The notes under the pieces were generated by a model. That model saw nothing but the letters and a program-made list of their open reading frames with translations, was not told where the DNA came from and searched no databases. The position numbers were made by a program, and so were the translations under genes. A stretch of DNA of 64,000 nucleotides from assembly GCA_964402405.1 (NCBI GenBank), contig CAYOCE010000001.1, positions 1 through 64,000 of the forward strand. Direction: 5' to 3'. Source of the stretch: CAYOCE01 sp964402405 (GTDB lineage: Bacteria; Pseudomonadota; Alphaproteobacteria; UBA7879). Position 1 is the first letter of the stretch, and every line of letters starts with the position of its first letter. This document shows, piece by piece, positions 43,313 through 53,422 of this stretch.

Positions 43313-45145
43313 TTTTGGTATAATATTAAGAAGCCTTTCGTAGGACATTGTATCATTAAATGGATTGTAATAATTTTTTAAAAAAGATGATCCATTAATG
43401 TAACTCAGAGGCTGTCTTTTTTCTGTGCATTCTAACAAATCCTTGTGAAGAGTGGTGACAAGATCATCAGAGTTCTTAAAAAGAACCCCATCTTGCAGTA
43501 AGGATTTTTTGCATTCATCTGTATAAAATTCTGATTGTATCAAGCAGTAAGACTTTAAACCGCAAGCCATAGCTTCTAGTAAAGAGGTAGACGGACGATC
43601 GGTAATGAAATAATCCCCTTCCACTAAAAAATTTTCTAGTGGTAAAGAATTAACAAAATAAACTCTTAGATCATCTCTGAAAAGAAATCTGAGGGCTGAG
43701 TGATAACCATCACCACTAGGGTGGCCTTTTAAAATTAGGTCAAAATCTACATCAGTTTTTAGTAGAGACTTTATCAATTCCCTTTGTTGATCAAAGTCTT
43801 TAAGACTTGGAGGATGATCAAGTGTTACTCTTACTCCATCATTAACTGCTTGAATTAAATAAATAATTAAAGGCTTTCCTGATTTTTTATAAATTGATTT
43901 ACTTTTTTTATTTAATACTTCTTTTCTTAAATAATCTATCTGTGGGGATCCTATAGAATGAATATTAATTTTATCAAAATTCCCCTCTTGCTTTATTTGC
44001 TTTTGGACTTGATTCCCCCAAACAAAGTAGTCTGTAACAAAGGGGTATTCCAAAAAAGCATTAAGCTTATCCTTCAGTATCCCTAAGGATCCATGATGAA
44101 AGCAATATACTTTTTTATTATGAAAGATAAATATTTTGGCTAAAGCCTTTGATTCAAACGTATTGAACCCTGTAGATAAAATACACCTCCAAGTCATTTC
44201 CTTGGTTTTTTTTTCATAAAATTTTATTGTTTTAAATGCGCTTTGTAAGAAGGAATCCATAGTAGATACAAGTATCCCCTTGTAATATTCCTGGTAATTC
44301 ACTCTCATAATTTCAAAATCATTGGGCTGTAGGTTGCTATTAACTATATCATCGACGTCAAATTTTTTTGATGTAAGTTGTGGAATATTATTTATCGTAT
44401 CAAAATTTTTCAACTTTCCAAAAAAATCTCGATTATATACGCCGATACATAATATGTGTTTTTTTGAAAAAACTTTTTGTAAAAAATTCTTGCATCTCCC
44501 TATAAAAGACACAGGAATTGAATTATCTGCAAATTGCTTAAGGATTGTTTTAGATTCTAATTCAGGTCTATAACCTGATATACTATTTTTTGGATCGTAG
44601 TAGCCAACTTTAGTTAGGTTTCTATCTTTAAATACTGAATTTATTTCAAGATCCAAAGAGTGGTGTGTATGGTATGGATAGCTAGGGTAGGAAAAACTGG
44701 GTTCCTTAAAAGGAACATAGTATATATCCACAATAGCACCCAATTTTTTTTTCAAGGCCAAAAATTCATATATCCTTAATTCAATGCTATCACACCATGT
44801 TCGTAAGTAATAAAATGCAAACTGAGAAAATACCATGTCATATTTTTTGAGTTCTGGATAATTGTCAAATATCTTTTCATCTAATTTACTTACTATTTTT
44901 GAAAGAGATTCGTAAGACTCATCAAAAATATAATGCTGGAAACTATTATAGTTGTAGAAATCTGTAATTCTTGCAATTTTAACATTTTCTTTTTCAAGAA
45001 ACAAAAGAGCTGTATCCGTGATTGCTACCCATAGAATGTCATTTTCTGCTATTTTTGTTTGAGAAAAATATTCTTTAAATATATTAATTTGTTCAGGGAA
45101 CTGAACAATAGCAATCCCTTTAAAATCACCTAATATTTCAGTCAT
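43310..45145 (-). CDS. large GT-B-like polysaccharide biosynthesis protein
   Basis: About 611 residues, not firmly recognised. The C-terminal half resembles CDP-glycerol glycerophosphotransferase-like or other GT-B enzymes: VYCFHHGSLG, a FVWGNQVQKQI phrase, LILKGHPSGDG and the acceptor-phosphate-type motif DRPSTSLLEAMACG. The N-terminal 250 residues have no known domain. Starts at ATG 45145, overlapping the PIG-L gene by 8 nt; the longer frame uses GTG 45151. It probably transfers a sugar or polyol phosphate. Confidence 0.6.
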   Translation of the reverse strand: MTEILGDFKGIAIVQFPEQINIFKEYFSQTKIAENDILWVAITDTALLFLEKENVKIARITDFYNYNSFQHYIFDESYESLSKIVSKLDEKIFDNYPELKKYDMVFSQFAFYYLRTWCDSIELRIYEFLALKKKLGAIVDIYYVPFKEPSFSYPSYPYHTHHSLDLEINSVFKDRNLTKVGYYDPKNSISGYRPELESKTILKQFADNSIPVSFIGRCKNFLQKVFSKKHILCIGVYNRDFFGKLKNFDTINNIPQLTSKKFDVDDIVNSNLQPNDFEIMRVNYQEYYKGILVSTMDSFLQSAFKTIKFYEKKTKEMTWRCILSTGFNTFESKALAKIFIFHNKKVYCFHHGSLGILKDKLNAFLEYPFVTDYFVWGNQVQKQIKQEGNFDKINIHSIGSPQIDYLRKEVLNKKSKSIYKKSGKPLIIYLIQAVNDGVRVTLDHPPSLKDFDQQRELIKSLLKTDVDFDLILKGHPSGDGYHSALRFLFRDDLRVYFVNSLPLENFLVEGDYFITDRPSTSLLEAMACGLKSYCLIQSEFYTDECKKSLLQDGVLFKNSDDLVTTLHKDLLECTEKRQPLSYINGSSFLKNYYNPFNDTMSYERLLNIIPK

Positions 45146-45809
45146 TAACACACCGTATCATCAAAAAAGCTTCAGCTTTCCTTAGTCCAACAGAGGCTCC
45201 CCTATGTTCTGCTAATGATTGTAAATGCTCCATTGAGCGCGTATGGGGAAATGGTCGCATCTCTTGATTGTAGGCATTAATCGCAGTTACTTTTTTGTCC
45301 CAATAATCTTCAATATTAATAAAATAATTGGGTATAAATAGATTATTGCCTAAACTCCATTCTGTTGCAGATAACACCTCGTAAGTATAGATTTCTTTAA
45401 CATAGCTTCCAGGAATTGGTCTACATGCAGTTAGAGTTGATCTGTGTACTATAGCATGATCTACATTCAAATCTCCATAGTGATGAGTGTATACAACACT
45501 AGGTTGAAAATCCTCGATAACTTTCTCAATTTTTTGAACTATATCTAACAGAGGAATAGTATCCAAACGATTATCAGGAAAATCGAAAAATCCTAAACTT
45601 TCTGCCCCTAAAATTCTTAAAGCATTTTCAGCGGCGTGTTTTCTTTTCTTTAAATTTTCTGCAAATGCATCATTTCGAGCCCCCACCCCATCAGCTATAA
45701 ACAATACTCCTATCCGATCTCCCTTTGCAGAGTGTTTAGAAATTGTCCCGCCGCAACCTAATGCTTCGTCATCTGGATGTGCTGCAATTACAAGTATATT
45801 TTTAGTCAT
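45138..45809 (-). CDS. PIG-L family (LmbE-like) deacetylase
   Basis: 223 residues. The zinc motif AHPDDEALGCGG lies near residues 10-21, and the second histidine set THHYGDLNVDHAIVHRS near 110-126. These enzymes remove the acetyl group from N-acetylated sugars. Position after WbqC and a methyltransferase suggests tailoring of an aminosugar of the locus. Overlaps both neighbours. Confidence 0.9.
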   Translation of the reverse strand: MTKNILVIAAHPDDEALGCGGTISKHSAKGDRIGVLFIADGVGARNDAFAENLKKRKHAAENALRILGAESLGFFDFPDNRLDTIPLLDIVQKIEKVIEDFQPSVVYTHHYGDLNVDHAIVHRSTLTACRPIPGSYVKEIYTYEVLSATEWSLGNNLFIPNYFINIEDYWDKKVTAINAYNQEMRPFPHTRSMEHLQSLAEHRGASVGLRKAEAFLMIRCVND

Positions 45810-46488
45810 TTGTTAAAACCTCCAAAGATCGTTTTCCACAATTTGCAATAAGATCCAAACAAGATAAATAAGGAATAAACTGATTCGAATGCTGAGGATA
45901 AACTGGATGGACATAACCATCAAAAATAACCTCTATATTAGCTTCCTTAAATTTATCCAATTCTAAATAATCTCTTCCAAAAGGACCCGAAATGTATTTT
46001 GTGGCTTTAAATTTATTACATATTTCTAAAACAAGCTCACTTTTTGTTTGTTTAAAATTATAATCCGAAGAAAACTCAATAGGAGTTGTAACCTCTAAAT
46101 ATTGAATAAAAAATTTCAAAGATTGTCTTAAAATATCATTTAAAATCTCGGAAGTAGAAAAATACATTTTACTTAATTCTTCACCAAATTCTGACCAATG
46201 GGGCGATTTAGAATAGGCTTGCTCAATGGATAACCAGTGCTTTCTTCTCCAATTGATTTTTGGATCTATATTTAGAGCATTAATTCTTAAATTATCTGAT
46301 TTTCCTTTTGTTAAAACAGGGATGGTCAGCCAGGTAGGGTTTTGATTTAAAAGAATTTTATTTCGATTTGTAAAGCTATTTTTTTCAAACTGAACATGAT
46401 CAAGCACAATATGTAAGTCGCTTTTTACAATGCGATTAAAATATCCAAGCCATGGTAGATAGGCAGGTTGATTGATCGAAATAATCAT
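45802..46488 (-). CDS. WbqC family protein
   Basis: 228 residues. The N-terminal signature ISINQPAYLPWLGYFNRI and the following LDHVQFEKNSFTNRNKIL are diagnostic of WbqC-like proteins. These are found in O-antigen and capsule loci, and some act with aminotransferases on 4-amino sugars or add amino acids. The biochemical role is not established for this protein. Its ATG directly abuts the upstream stop. Confidence 0.85.
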   Translation of the reverse strand: MIISINQPAYLPWLGYFNRIVKSDLHIVLDHVQFEKNSFTNRNKILLNQNPTWLTIPVLTKGKSDNLRINALNIDPKINWRRKHWLSIEQAYSKSPHWSEFGEELSKMYFSTSEILNDILRQSLKFFIQYLEVTTPIEFSSDYNFKQTKSELVLEICNKFKATKYISGPFGRDYLELDKFKEANIEVIFDGYVHPVYPQHSNQFIPYLSCLDLIANCGKRSLEVLTND

Positions 46489-47082
46489 TTATTTATACAT
46501 GTAAATTGTGAAATCATGGGGTAAATACTCATGCCTTAAAACAATTTTTTTTGTTAATCCTGCACAAAACTCCAATGTCTTAATGGGATCTGCATAAAAC
46601 TCATTCTCTTCTTGGTGTAGGGCCCAAGAACTAAGAGAATTGAATGCTACACCCTTTTGAGCTAAGGAGAACATATGTTTTATTAAATCTTTCATAGTTT
46701 CTTCAGGGTTTGATTGAATTAAGTAAAAAATTCCATTAGCAATGAGAAAATCTTTTTTCTTTGTATAGTCTAACAGATTTTTGTGTTTAAAAAGATCCTT
46801 ATCATATTTTGATTTGCATAGATTTATCATCTTTTCAGAAAGATCAATACCTTCATATTGAACCTCTCCAAATTTTTTTTTCAAATATACATAAAAATCT
46901 CCCGTACCACACCCAACATCTAAGATATTAATTGGTTCTTGATCAAAAAAATCTAAAAATACCTTAAATTTTCTTTCCTGACTTTCTTTACGCCCATAAT
47001 CGCATGATTGGTGGGAGTCACCATATTTTTCAACAAGAGTGTCATAATATTTTCCAATATCTGTACGATTATCTATCTGCAT
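46489..47082 (-). CDS. class I SAM-dependent methyltransferase
   Basis: 197 residues with the SAM motif NILDVGCGTGDFYVYL near 52-67 and YEGIDLSEKMI. The short core has no extra domain. It lies between WbqC and a DegT aminotransferase, so it probably methylates an amino-sugar (N- or O-methyl). 14-nt overlap with the upstream gene. Confidence 0.85.
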   Translation of the reverse strand: MQIDNRTDIGKYYDTLVEKYGDSHQSCDYGRKESQERKFKVFLDFFDQEPINILDVGCGTGDFYVYLKKKFGEVQYEGIDLSEKMINLCKSKYDKDLFKHKNLLDYTKKKDFLIANGIFYLIQSNPEETMKDLIKHMFSLAQKGVAFNSLSSWALHQEENEFYADPIKTLEFCAGLTKKIVLRHEYLPHDFTIYMYK

Positions 47083-48112
47083 GAAAATACTCCCGTATAT
47101 GTTTTATGACCAATGCTTGTTCCCTCTTTTTTAGGCTAGGATAAAGAGGTAAAGACAAGTTTTTTAAAAATGAAATTTGGGCATTTGGATAATCCTTAAA
47201 CGAATCGGCCCAAGGATGGACTGGTAGTTCTGCAAAAATTCCTTGAGAATTTAGATGCTTCTTAAGACTGACTATTTCATTTTCAGATATACGTAATACA
47301 TAGCGATACCAAATTCTGCCTATAGAATTTTTTGGTAATTGAACCCCATATTGTTCTAGGTCTTTCAGTTGCTCATTATATCTTGTTGCGAGATGAGTCC
47401 TCTTTTCTATTATTTCTCCTAATTTATTTAACTGACAGATCCCTAAAGCACCTTCAATATCTGTCATTTTATTATTAAATTTGGATTTATCGGGCTTTTG
47501 ATCTACATAGCTACGCCATTCTGTTATTTTTTCTTTATAGCTCTCAGAGTTTGTTAAAATTGCCCCCCCTTCACCTGTTCCTATAAGCTTTGTTGCATAA
47601 AATGATAAGACTACAAAATCTCCCACTGACCCATATAATTTTCCATCAAAAGCATGTGCGCAATCTTCAATGATAGGAATGTTCGTTTTTTCTTTTACTT
47701 TTCTTATATTAACAGGCTCTCCAAAAGTATGAACCACGATTAAGGCCTTCAATTCAGAAAAATTGGAGCACTCATCAATCGTATCGCTATCGAAAGAGTT
47801 ATCCAAAGGAACAGGTATTGCCCCTACGGATAATATGGCATTAACTATAGCAACACATGAATATGCTGGAAAACCCACCTTATCATTTTCTTTTATATTT
47901 ATAGAAATTAAAGAAAGCCGTAACGCAGAAAAACCAGAATCTAGACAAATTGCAAACTTTTTATCCACTGTTGCAGCTAATTTTTCCTCAAACTCCTTGA
48001 CCTTTTTACCCATAGCTATATGACCAGATTGGATAACTTGCTTAACCGCTTTTTCTTCGAATTGATCTAAGTATGGTTTGCTGTGAGGTATTAACATTTT
48101 CATATGAAACAT
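47069..48112 (-). CDS. DegT/DnrJ/EryC1 family sugar aminotransferase (possible PseC role)
   Basis: 347 residues of PLP-dependent sugar aminotransferase: an IPHSKPYLD opening, LDSGFSALRLSL, the VEDCAHAFDG-like IPIIEDCAHAFDG, and the PLP-lysine segment SFYATKLIGTGEGGAI. As the only DegT protein in the nonulosonic-acid neighbourhood it is the candidate for the C4 amination that PseC performs. It is shorter than typical PseC and separated from the other pse-like genes by 131 bp. ATGs at 48112, 48103 and 48097 are possible starts. Confidence 0.82.
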   Translation of the reverse strand: MFHMKMLIPHSKPYLDQFEEKAVKQVIQSGHIAMGKKVKEFEEKLAATVDKKFAICLDSGFSALRLSLISINIKENDKVGFPAYSCVAIVNAILSVGAIPVPLDNSFDSDTIDECSNFSELKALIVVHTFGEPVNIRKVKEKTNIPIIEDCAHAFDGKLYGSVGDFVVLSFYATKLIGTGEGGAILTNSESYKEKITEWRSYVDQKPDKSKFNNKMTDIEGALGICQLNKLGEIIEKRTHLATRYNEQLKDLEQYGVQLPKNSIGRIWYRYVLRISENEIVSLKKHLNSQGIFAELPVHPWADSFKDYPNAQISFLKNLSLPLYPSLKKREQALVIKHIREYFHADR

Positions 48113-48243
48113 CGTTCTTTACTAAAGTTCGAATTTATTAAGGTACACAAGAGAACTAGACATCTAACGCTGTATATTTAAGAACCCTTAAAGAACCGCT
48201 ACACTGAAGATAGAATTCTTCATTTTTTTCATGAAGTTCCAAG

Positions 48244-48690
48244 TCATATTGTTTTTTTCAAGTAGTAATGATTTTCATCATTATCAATAATGAGAAATCC
48301 ATTTTTTATAAAAAAACACTTGGATGTGCTGTTATCAATTGATACATCCGCTAAAATACTCTGATTTTTTTCTAAAACATTTTGTATTAGGTATGAAAGA
48401 ACTTGAGAGCCAATGTTTTTTCCTCTAAATTGGCTCAGTAAAAAAATAGAAATTTTATAAACACCCTCTGTAACAAAATTTAATCTCACTTGCCCAACTT
48501 TTACAGTATCATTAATAATAATAAAATTAAAGCTGCGTAAATCAGAAAGAACGTTTTGAAACCATATATCATGTTCTTCTCTGGTAACTTTTCTCTTTTC
48601 GCTTCCTAAAGGCCATATAGACGGATCATTTCGCCATAGAAATAGAGTATCAGCATCAGATTGTTCTATTCTTTTTAAAAGCAAAGACAT
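48244..48690 (-). CDS. GNAT acetyltransferase (PseH-like)
   Basis: 148 residues with a GNAT fold: the opening RIEQSDADTLFLWRNDPSIWPLG, VGQVRLNF, and the acetyl-CoA loop QFRGKNIGSQVL, ending FFIKNGFLI. PseH-type enzymes acetylate the C4 amine of the altrose intermediate. Its position directly after the synthase (TAATG overlap) supports that role. Confidence 0.8.
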   Translation of the reverse strand: MSLLLKRIEQSDADTLFLWRNDPSIWPLGSEKRKVTREEHDIWFQNVLSDLRSFNFIIINDTVKVGQVRLNFVTEGVYKISIFLLSQFRGKNIGSQVLSYLIQNVLEKNQSILADVSIDNSTSKCFFIKNGFLIIDNDENHYYLKKTI

Positions 48691-49739
48691 TATAAAAAAT
48701 CGTTCAATATTAATGTTGAAAAAGCTTTAACAGGATTTTTTACCCTTCTTCCCACTATATAATTTGCTAATTTGGGAGGAATTCCTCTCCCTGGGCGGAT
48801 AAATAATAAATCATTTTTTGATAAAATATCTCCTGGGTTCAACTCTCTTGCGGCACAGCAAGAAAGACGAAAGCTTTCTCGTGAACCATATTCATGCTCA
48901 GTAGGTCCTAATTGTGGCTTGCCAATGGCTTTTTCCATATACCTAACACCTTCCACCATCTGGGAAAATTCTTTGGCATCAGATGAAAATCTGTGATCAG
49001 GCCCGGGCAAATTTTTATCAAGGGTAAAATGTTTTTCAATCCAGGCAGCAGCATATGGAATTGACCCAACTGCTGCCCAAGCCCCCTCTGAGTGATCACT
49101 AAACCCTGTAACAACCCCAAAGGCATCTTTGAGAGTTTTAATTTTTTCAAGATGAATATCCTCGGCTGGCGTGGGATAACGAGAGGTGCAATGAAGCAAA
49201 ATAAGGTTATTATTTCCCGTGCTTCTGAAAATATTCACAGCATCGTCAATTTCACTAATCAACGCCATCCCCGTTGATAGGACTGTGGGGAGTCCTGATT
49301 TACCCATATACTCAACAAGATCAAGATTTGTTAAGTAATCTGATCCATTTTTTAACACGGCGACGCCTATTTTTTTTAGTAAATCCACCCCCTGAAAATT
49401 AGTGGGGGTTGAGTGAAAATCTATATGGTTGGCATCACAAAAGGATTTTAAATCAATAAGTTGTTCATCGCTCAGCTCATAGCGCTTGAACATATCATAT
49501 TGAAATTCTTTAACTACTTTTCCTTGAAAAATATACTCATATTCTAGATTTTTTGTTGGAACAAAATCTTCCGTTTTGTAATTTTGAAATTTTACAGCAT
49601 CAGCTCCAGCTTCTTTAGCTGCAAGAATCGCTTTTTTGGCAAGATTCATATCTCCATTATGATTAATGCCAATCTCTGCAACAATATATGCAGGGTATCC
49701 TACCCCAATCTTTTTTAATCCTAAATTAATACAGCTCAT
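48690..49739 (-). CDS. NeuB/PseI-family nonulosonic acid synthase
   Basis: Condenses phosphoenolpyruvate with a 6-carbon amino sugar to give a nine-carbon sialic-type acid. 349 residues: TIM-barrel domain with IVAEIGINHNGD near 18-29, AGADAVKFQNYKTEDF, STGMALISEID and EKHFTLDKNLPGPDHRFS. A C-terminal antifreeze-like SAF domain (about 280-345) contains RPGRGIPPK. The motifs look closer to NeuB/SpsE than to Campylobacter PseI. With PseB and PseG in the operon the product may still be pseudaminic acid. Overlaps the GNAT gene. Confidence 0.85.
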   Translation of the reverse strand: MSCINLGLKKIGVGYPAYIVAEIGINHNGDMNLAKKAILAAKEAGADAVKFQNYKTEDFVPTKNLEYEYIFQGKVVKEFQYDMFKRYELSDEQLIDLKSFCDANHIDFHSTPTNFQGVDLLKKIGVAVLKNGSDYLTNLDLVEYMGKSGLPTVLSTGMALISEIDDAVNIFRSTGNNNLILLHCTSRYPTPAEDIHLEKIKTLKDAFGVVTGFSDHSEGAWAAVGSIPYAAAWIEKHFTLDKNLPGPDHRFSSDAKEFSQMVEGVRYMEKAIGKPQLGPTEHEYGSRESFRLSCCAARELNPGDILSKNDLLFIRPGRGIPPKLANYIVGRRVKNPVKAFSTLILNDFL

Positions 49740-50724
49740 GAATACCCTCTAAAACTAGCTTAACGCCATTACCATCGCAAATTTCTGCAGCATTTTTTTG
49801 TAGTGATCGAAGCCCATCTTTATTTTTGATTAGATTATTTATTAGTTCAGGCCCACAGCTTCTTTCAGTATTTTCAATATCTTTAATCAACAAAGCGGCT
49901 CCACTTTCCTCAAGATTTTTGGCAATTAATTCTTGATCTGGACTTAAAACAACCATAATTGTAGGAAGTCCTAATGAGCATCTTTCCCACACACTACTAC
50001 CCGCAGCCCCTATAGCTAAATCTGCATCATATATCAGTTTTGACATATTGGGATTTATATGAATAGCATATTCATTAGGCATAGTAGCAATATACTCTTT
50101 AATAAGATAGGCGTTTTGATCAGAAAAACCTAAAATAATATCTATTGAACCTGTGAATTCAGAGCGTTTAATCATCTCTAGAGCTTTTAAGGTATAATTT
50201 TTAGGGTCGCTCCCCCCCATCGAAATTAAAATACGTTTAACTTCCTGTGTTTTCTTCCTTTTTTCAAGAGCCATTGGACGCAGTTCCGTAAATTCCTTGC
50301 GCAACAAAATATAATCACTGCCTGTAAAAATTTTACAATGCTCTGGAGCTAACTGTCGATAGTCAGTAGCCTTTCGACCATATGTTTGATCTAGTAAAAT
50401 ATCACAGTCATGCTTTCTATTGGCAAGATCATCAATTACCATAATTTTTTTTGCATGGAGTCTAAAATGTTTCTCATATTGCTCATCAAACCCATAGCCA
50501 TCGATCACGAGCAAATCACAAGATATAGGATGCTCATAAAAGTGAGTCGGATCAAGTCTTTTGAAGCGATTCAAAGCTGGAATAAACTCACAGGTTTCAG
50601 AGGATGTTATAATTTGACATATCCATCCCTGCTCAACCAAAGCATCTGCAATAACACCCGAACGTATAGCATGTCCTGCCCCTATTGAAATAGAACCCTC
50701 AAATGAGAAAAGACATGTTTTCAT
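49726..50724 (-). CDS. pseG: UDP-2,4-diacetamido-2,4,6-trideoxy-beta-L-altropyranose hydrolase
   Basis: 332 residues of the PseG/SpsG family, a GT-B-fold protein that releases UDP from the bacillosamine-like precursor. Visible are GAGHAIRSGVIADALVEQGW near the N-terminus, MVIDDLANRKHDCDILLDQTYGR, ISMGGSDPKNYT and GAAGSSVWERCSLGLPTI near 240. It overlaps the SpsF-like gene by 26 bp and the synthase by 14 bp. It supplies the sugar that the synthase condenses. Confidence 0.88.
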   Translation of the reverse strand: MKTCLFSFEGSISIGAGHAIRSGVIADALVEQGWICQIITSSETCEFIPALNRFKRLDPTHFYEHPISCDLLVIDGYGFDEQYEKHFRLHAKKIMVIDDLANRKHDCDILLDQTYGRKATDYRQLAPEHCKIFTGSDYILLRKEFTELRPMALEKRKKTQEVKRILISMGGSDPKNYTLKALEMIKRSEFTGSIDIILGFSDQNAYLIKEYIATMPNEYAIHINPNMSKLIYDADLAIGAAGSSVWERCSLGLPTIMVVLSPDQELIAKNLEESGAALLIKDIENTERSCGPELINNLIKNKDGLRSLQKNAAEICDGNGVKLVLEGIHELY

Positions 50725-51333
50725 TTTTAAATATTTTTTGAATAAAAATATAATCTTCCATAGTATCTAAAGTTATTCGATTATGATGATAATCACCCTT
50801 TGGGTTTTCCAAATTATAAATTTTGAGAGATCTTCTCATCCACTCAGTCACATGTTCAAAGTCCTCTGGTAGGGTGGAATAGCGCATAGCATCTCTTAAT
50901 TCTGATATTCCAAAAACTTCACAGTCATAACCATGTGGCCAGGATGGCGGCATATTATTGCAAGTGTACTGTGCTTTATTTTCTATATGCATTTTTAAAA
51001 CCTGTGCACACACTTCTGGATTAATCAGAGGGCAATCGCTTGTAACACGCATAATGATGTCTGCCTTTAAGTGCTCCGCTGATTCATAATATCTTTCCAA
51101 GACATTAGCTTCAGATCCTCTATAAATGGCACAGCCATACTTTTTAGCCTCAGATACAAGAACATCATGATCGCTCCCTACAGGGATAGCACAACATACA
51201 ATGTCTATACCTTGAATTTTCTTGCATCTCGTCAAGACTTGTCCCAAAACGGTCTTATCCCCAAGAGGGAGCATTACCTTCCCAGGTAGTCTTGTAGATG
51301 TCATCCTCGCTTGAACAATAACAGCAGTTTTCA

Positions 51334-51334
<1 letters not shown>
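50699..51334 (-). CDS. SpsF-like cytidylyltransferase (CMP-nonulosonate activation)
   Basis: About 211 residues of the NTP-transferase family: VIVQARMTSTRLPGKVMLPLG at the N-terminus (cut motif QARMxSTRLPGK), CAIPVGSDHDVLV, and IMRVTSDCPLINP with the metal site. It is the SpsF type rather than the NeuA-like PseF of Campylobacter. I start it at ATG 51334, which overlaps the pseB stop as TGATG. It probably makes the CMP-activated acid. Confidence 0.83.
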
Positions 51335-52371
<1,037 letters not shown>

Positions 52372-52396
52372 TTAAGGGTTTAACTCTTAAATCTAG

Positions 52397-52555
52397 CTAT
52401 TGATAAATATTTGTCAGCAATTTCTGATGGATTAGGGGTTTGTGTAAATGCTGTGGGTGTTTTATCTCATTCACCACAGCTGCCGCAGTCTGGGTGAAAA
52501 TCACCAAGACTACAAAATTTGTAGCTTTATTACATTCAATCCCTGAATAACCCAT
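52397..52555 (-). CDS. possible small ORF in the operon leader (52 aa)
   Basis: An ATG at 52555 opens 52 codons ending with TAG. The product would be MGYSGIECNK with a mildly hydrophobic centre and a His-rich tail. There is no Shine-Dalgarno sequence and no family that I know. It overlaps two stem-loops, so it may simply be leader RNA. Confidence 0.2.
   Translation of the reverse strand: MGYSGIECNKATNFVVLVIFTQTAAAVVNEIKHPQHLHKPLIHQKLLTNIYQ
52450..52505 (-). promoter_or_regulatory. stem-loops in the pseB leader (candidate attenuator or ops-like element)
   Basis: GCTGTGG (52450-52456) faces CCACAGC (52474-52480), and GGTGA (52493-52497) faces TCACC (52501-52505) across AAA. They lie between the RfaH-like gene and the long operon it probably controls. 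No standard ops sequence was recognised. Confidence 0.35.
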
Positions 52556-52578
52556 CAGAAAGATTGATTCAGAGATTT

Positions 52579-52620
52579 TTAGATCCCCATGTTAACCATA
52601 CGAATGGCATGTTCAGTCAT
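52579..52620 (-). other. possible 13-aa leader peptide after the antiterminator gene
   Basis: ATG at 52620 has AAAAGGA 5 nt upstream, the best Shine-Dalgarno sequence in this leader, and reads 13 codons (beginning MTEHAIRMV) to TAA. It starts 13 bp after the antiterminator stop. It may be a coupled leader ORF or chance. Confidence 0.25.
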
Positions 52621-52632
52621 AGAATCCTTTTC

Positions 52633-53208
52633 TTATACAGCTTCCACGGCATAAGAAGGAAGCGAAATATGCATCTCTCGCCCTAAAAAGGTTAACAACA
52701 GTTGAACACGCTGTTTATCACTCATAAGCTCTAATACACCTGTGTGGTCTTTAAAGACGCCCTCTAATACACGAACTTTATCACCTTTTGTGAACGTCGC
52801 CAAGCTGTTTACAGAAACGATCCCGCTCTCTATTTCTTGTGATTTTAAATCCTCAATAATTTGCATCGATAGGTATGCAGGATGTTTATCGCTTTCCATT
52901 AATAAATAAGACACACCCCGGGTTCCATTGATACTGCGCCACCTGGTAGTTTCTAAATTCACTCCCACAAACAAATATCGAGGGAACAATGGCGCCAAGA
53001 CTTCTTCCACCTTGCGTGCGTGACGGCGCAGTCTTTTAAATCTTGGTAAATAAACCTCAAACCCTTGATCAAGTAAATTCTTTTGGGCTATGAGTTCTTT
53101 TGAAGGTTGTGTATAGGCAACGCACCAATTGGTCAGAGAGGGATCTTCGTGAGATGTAGTAATATTCCTTAGCTTTTTTTCCTCCAAAGTATTTTGGAAA
53201 ATTGCCAT
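52633..53208 (-). CDS. NusG-paralog transcription antiterminator (RfaH/UpxY-like)
   Basis: 191 residues. The NGN domain opens NWCVAYTQPSKELIAQKNLL near 27-46 and contains the RfaH-type EEVLAPLFPRYLFV near 70-83. A C-terminal KOW domain has KGDKVRVLEGVFKDHTG near 141-157. Specialised NusG paralogues stand at the head of long polysaccharide operons and keep RNA polymerase from terminating; here the operon runs over 24 kb in the same direction. The gene is its first cistron, so it may act in cis or on its own leader. Confidence 0.88.
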   Translation of the reverse strand: MAIFQNTLEEKKLRNITTSHEDPSLTNWCVAYTQPSKELIAQKNLLDQGFEVYLPRFKRLRRHARKVEEVLAPLFPRYLFVGVNLETTRWRSINGTRGVSYLLMESDKHPAYLSMQIIEDLKSQEIESGIVSVNSLATFTKGDKVRVLEGVFKDHTGVLELMSDKQRVQLLLTFLGREMHISLPSYAVEAV

Positions 53209-53243
53209 TTAGAGCACCCCTTAAAAACCAGAAAACAAAATTA

Positions 53244-53255
53244 TGTTCATGAACA
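53244..53255. promoter_or_regulatory. 12-bp palindrome upstream of the antiterminator (candidate operator)
   Basis: TGTTCATGAACA is a perfect palindrome 36 bp upstream of the antiterminator ATG. A further half-site, ATGTTCA, occurs near 53305. The arrangement fits a repressor or activator site at the operon promoter; a clear -35/-10 pair was not found (TTGACT near 53281 on the minus strand is the nearest). Confidence 0.35.
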
Positions 53256-53343
53256 AAACTTATCTTAAATTGTCACACTAGTCAACGGTACCTTGAAATT
53301 TTTTATGTTCAACTGCATTTCCTCTACTTTAAAAGAAATGAGT

Positions 53344-53371
53344 CCTCTTTTCCAAAATTTTGGAAAAGAGG
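53344..53371. repeat. perfect 28-bp palindrome
   Basis: CCTCTTTTCCAAAA is followed directly by its reverse complement, between the GT-B-like gene and the antiterminator gene. It lacks a T run but could end the upstream transcript or act as an operator. Confidence 0.6.
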
Positions 53372-53422
53372 AACCACCGACTACAGTTTATAAAATATAA
53401 GTAAAACTTTCTGACTTACGAT

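Noticed and set aside
48113..48243. Possible gene fragment between the GNAT and DegT genes
   Set aside because: A 33-codon open frame exists on the minus strand but has no start, no known motif and could be chance.
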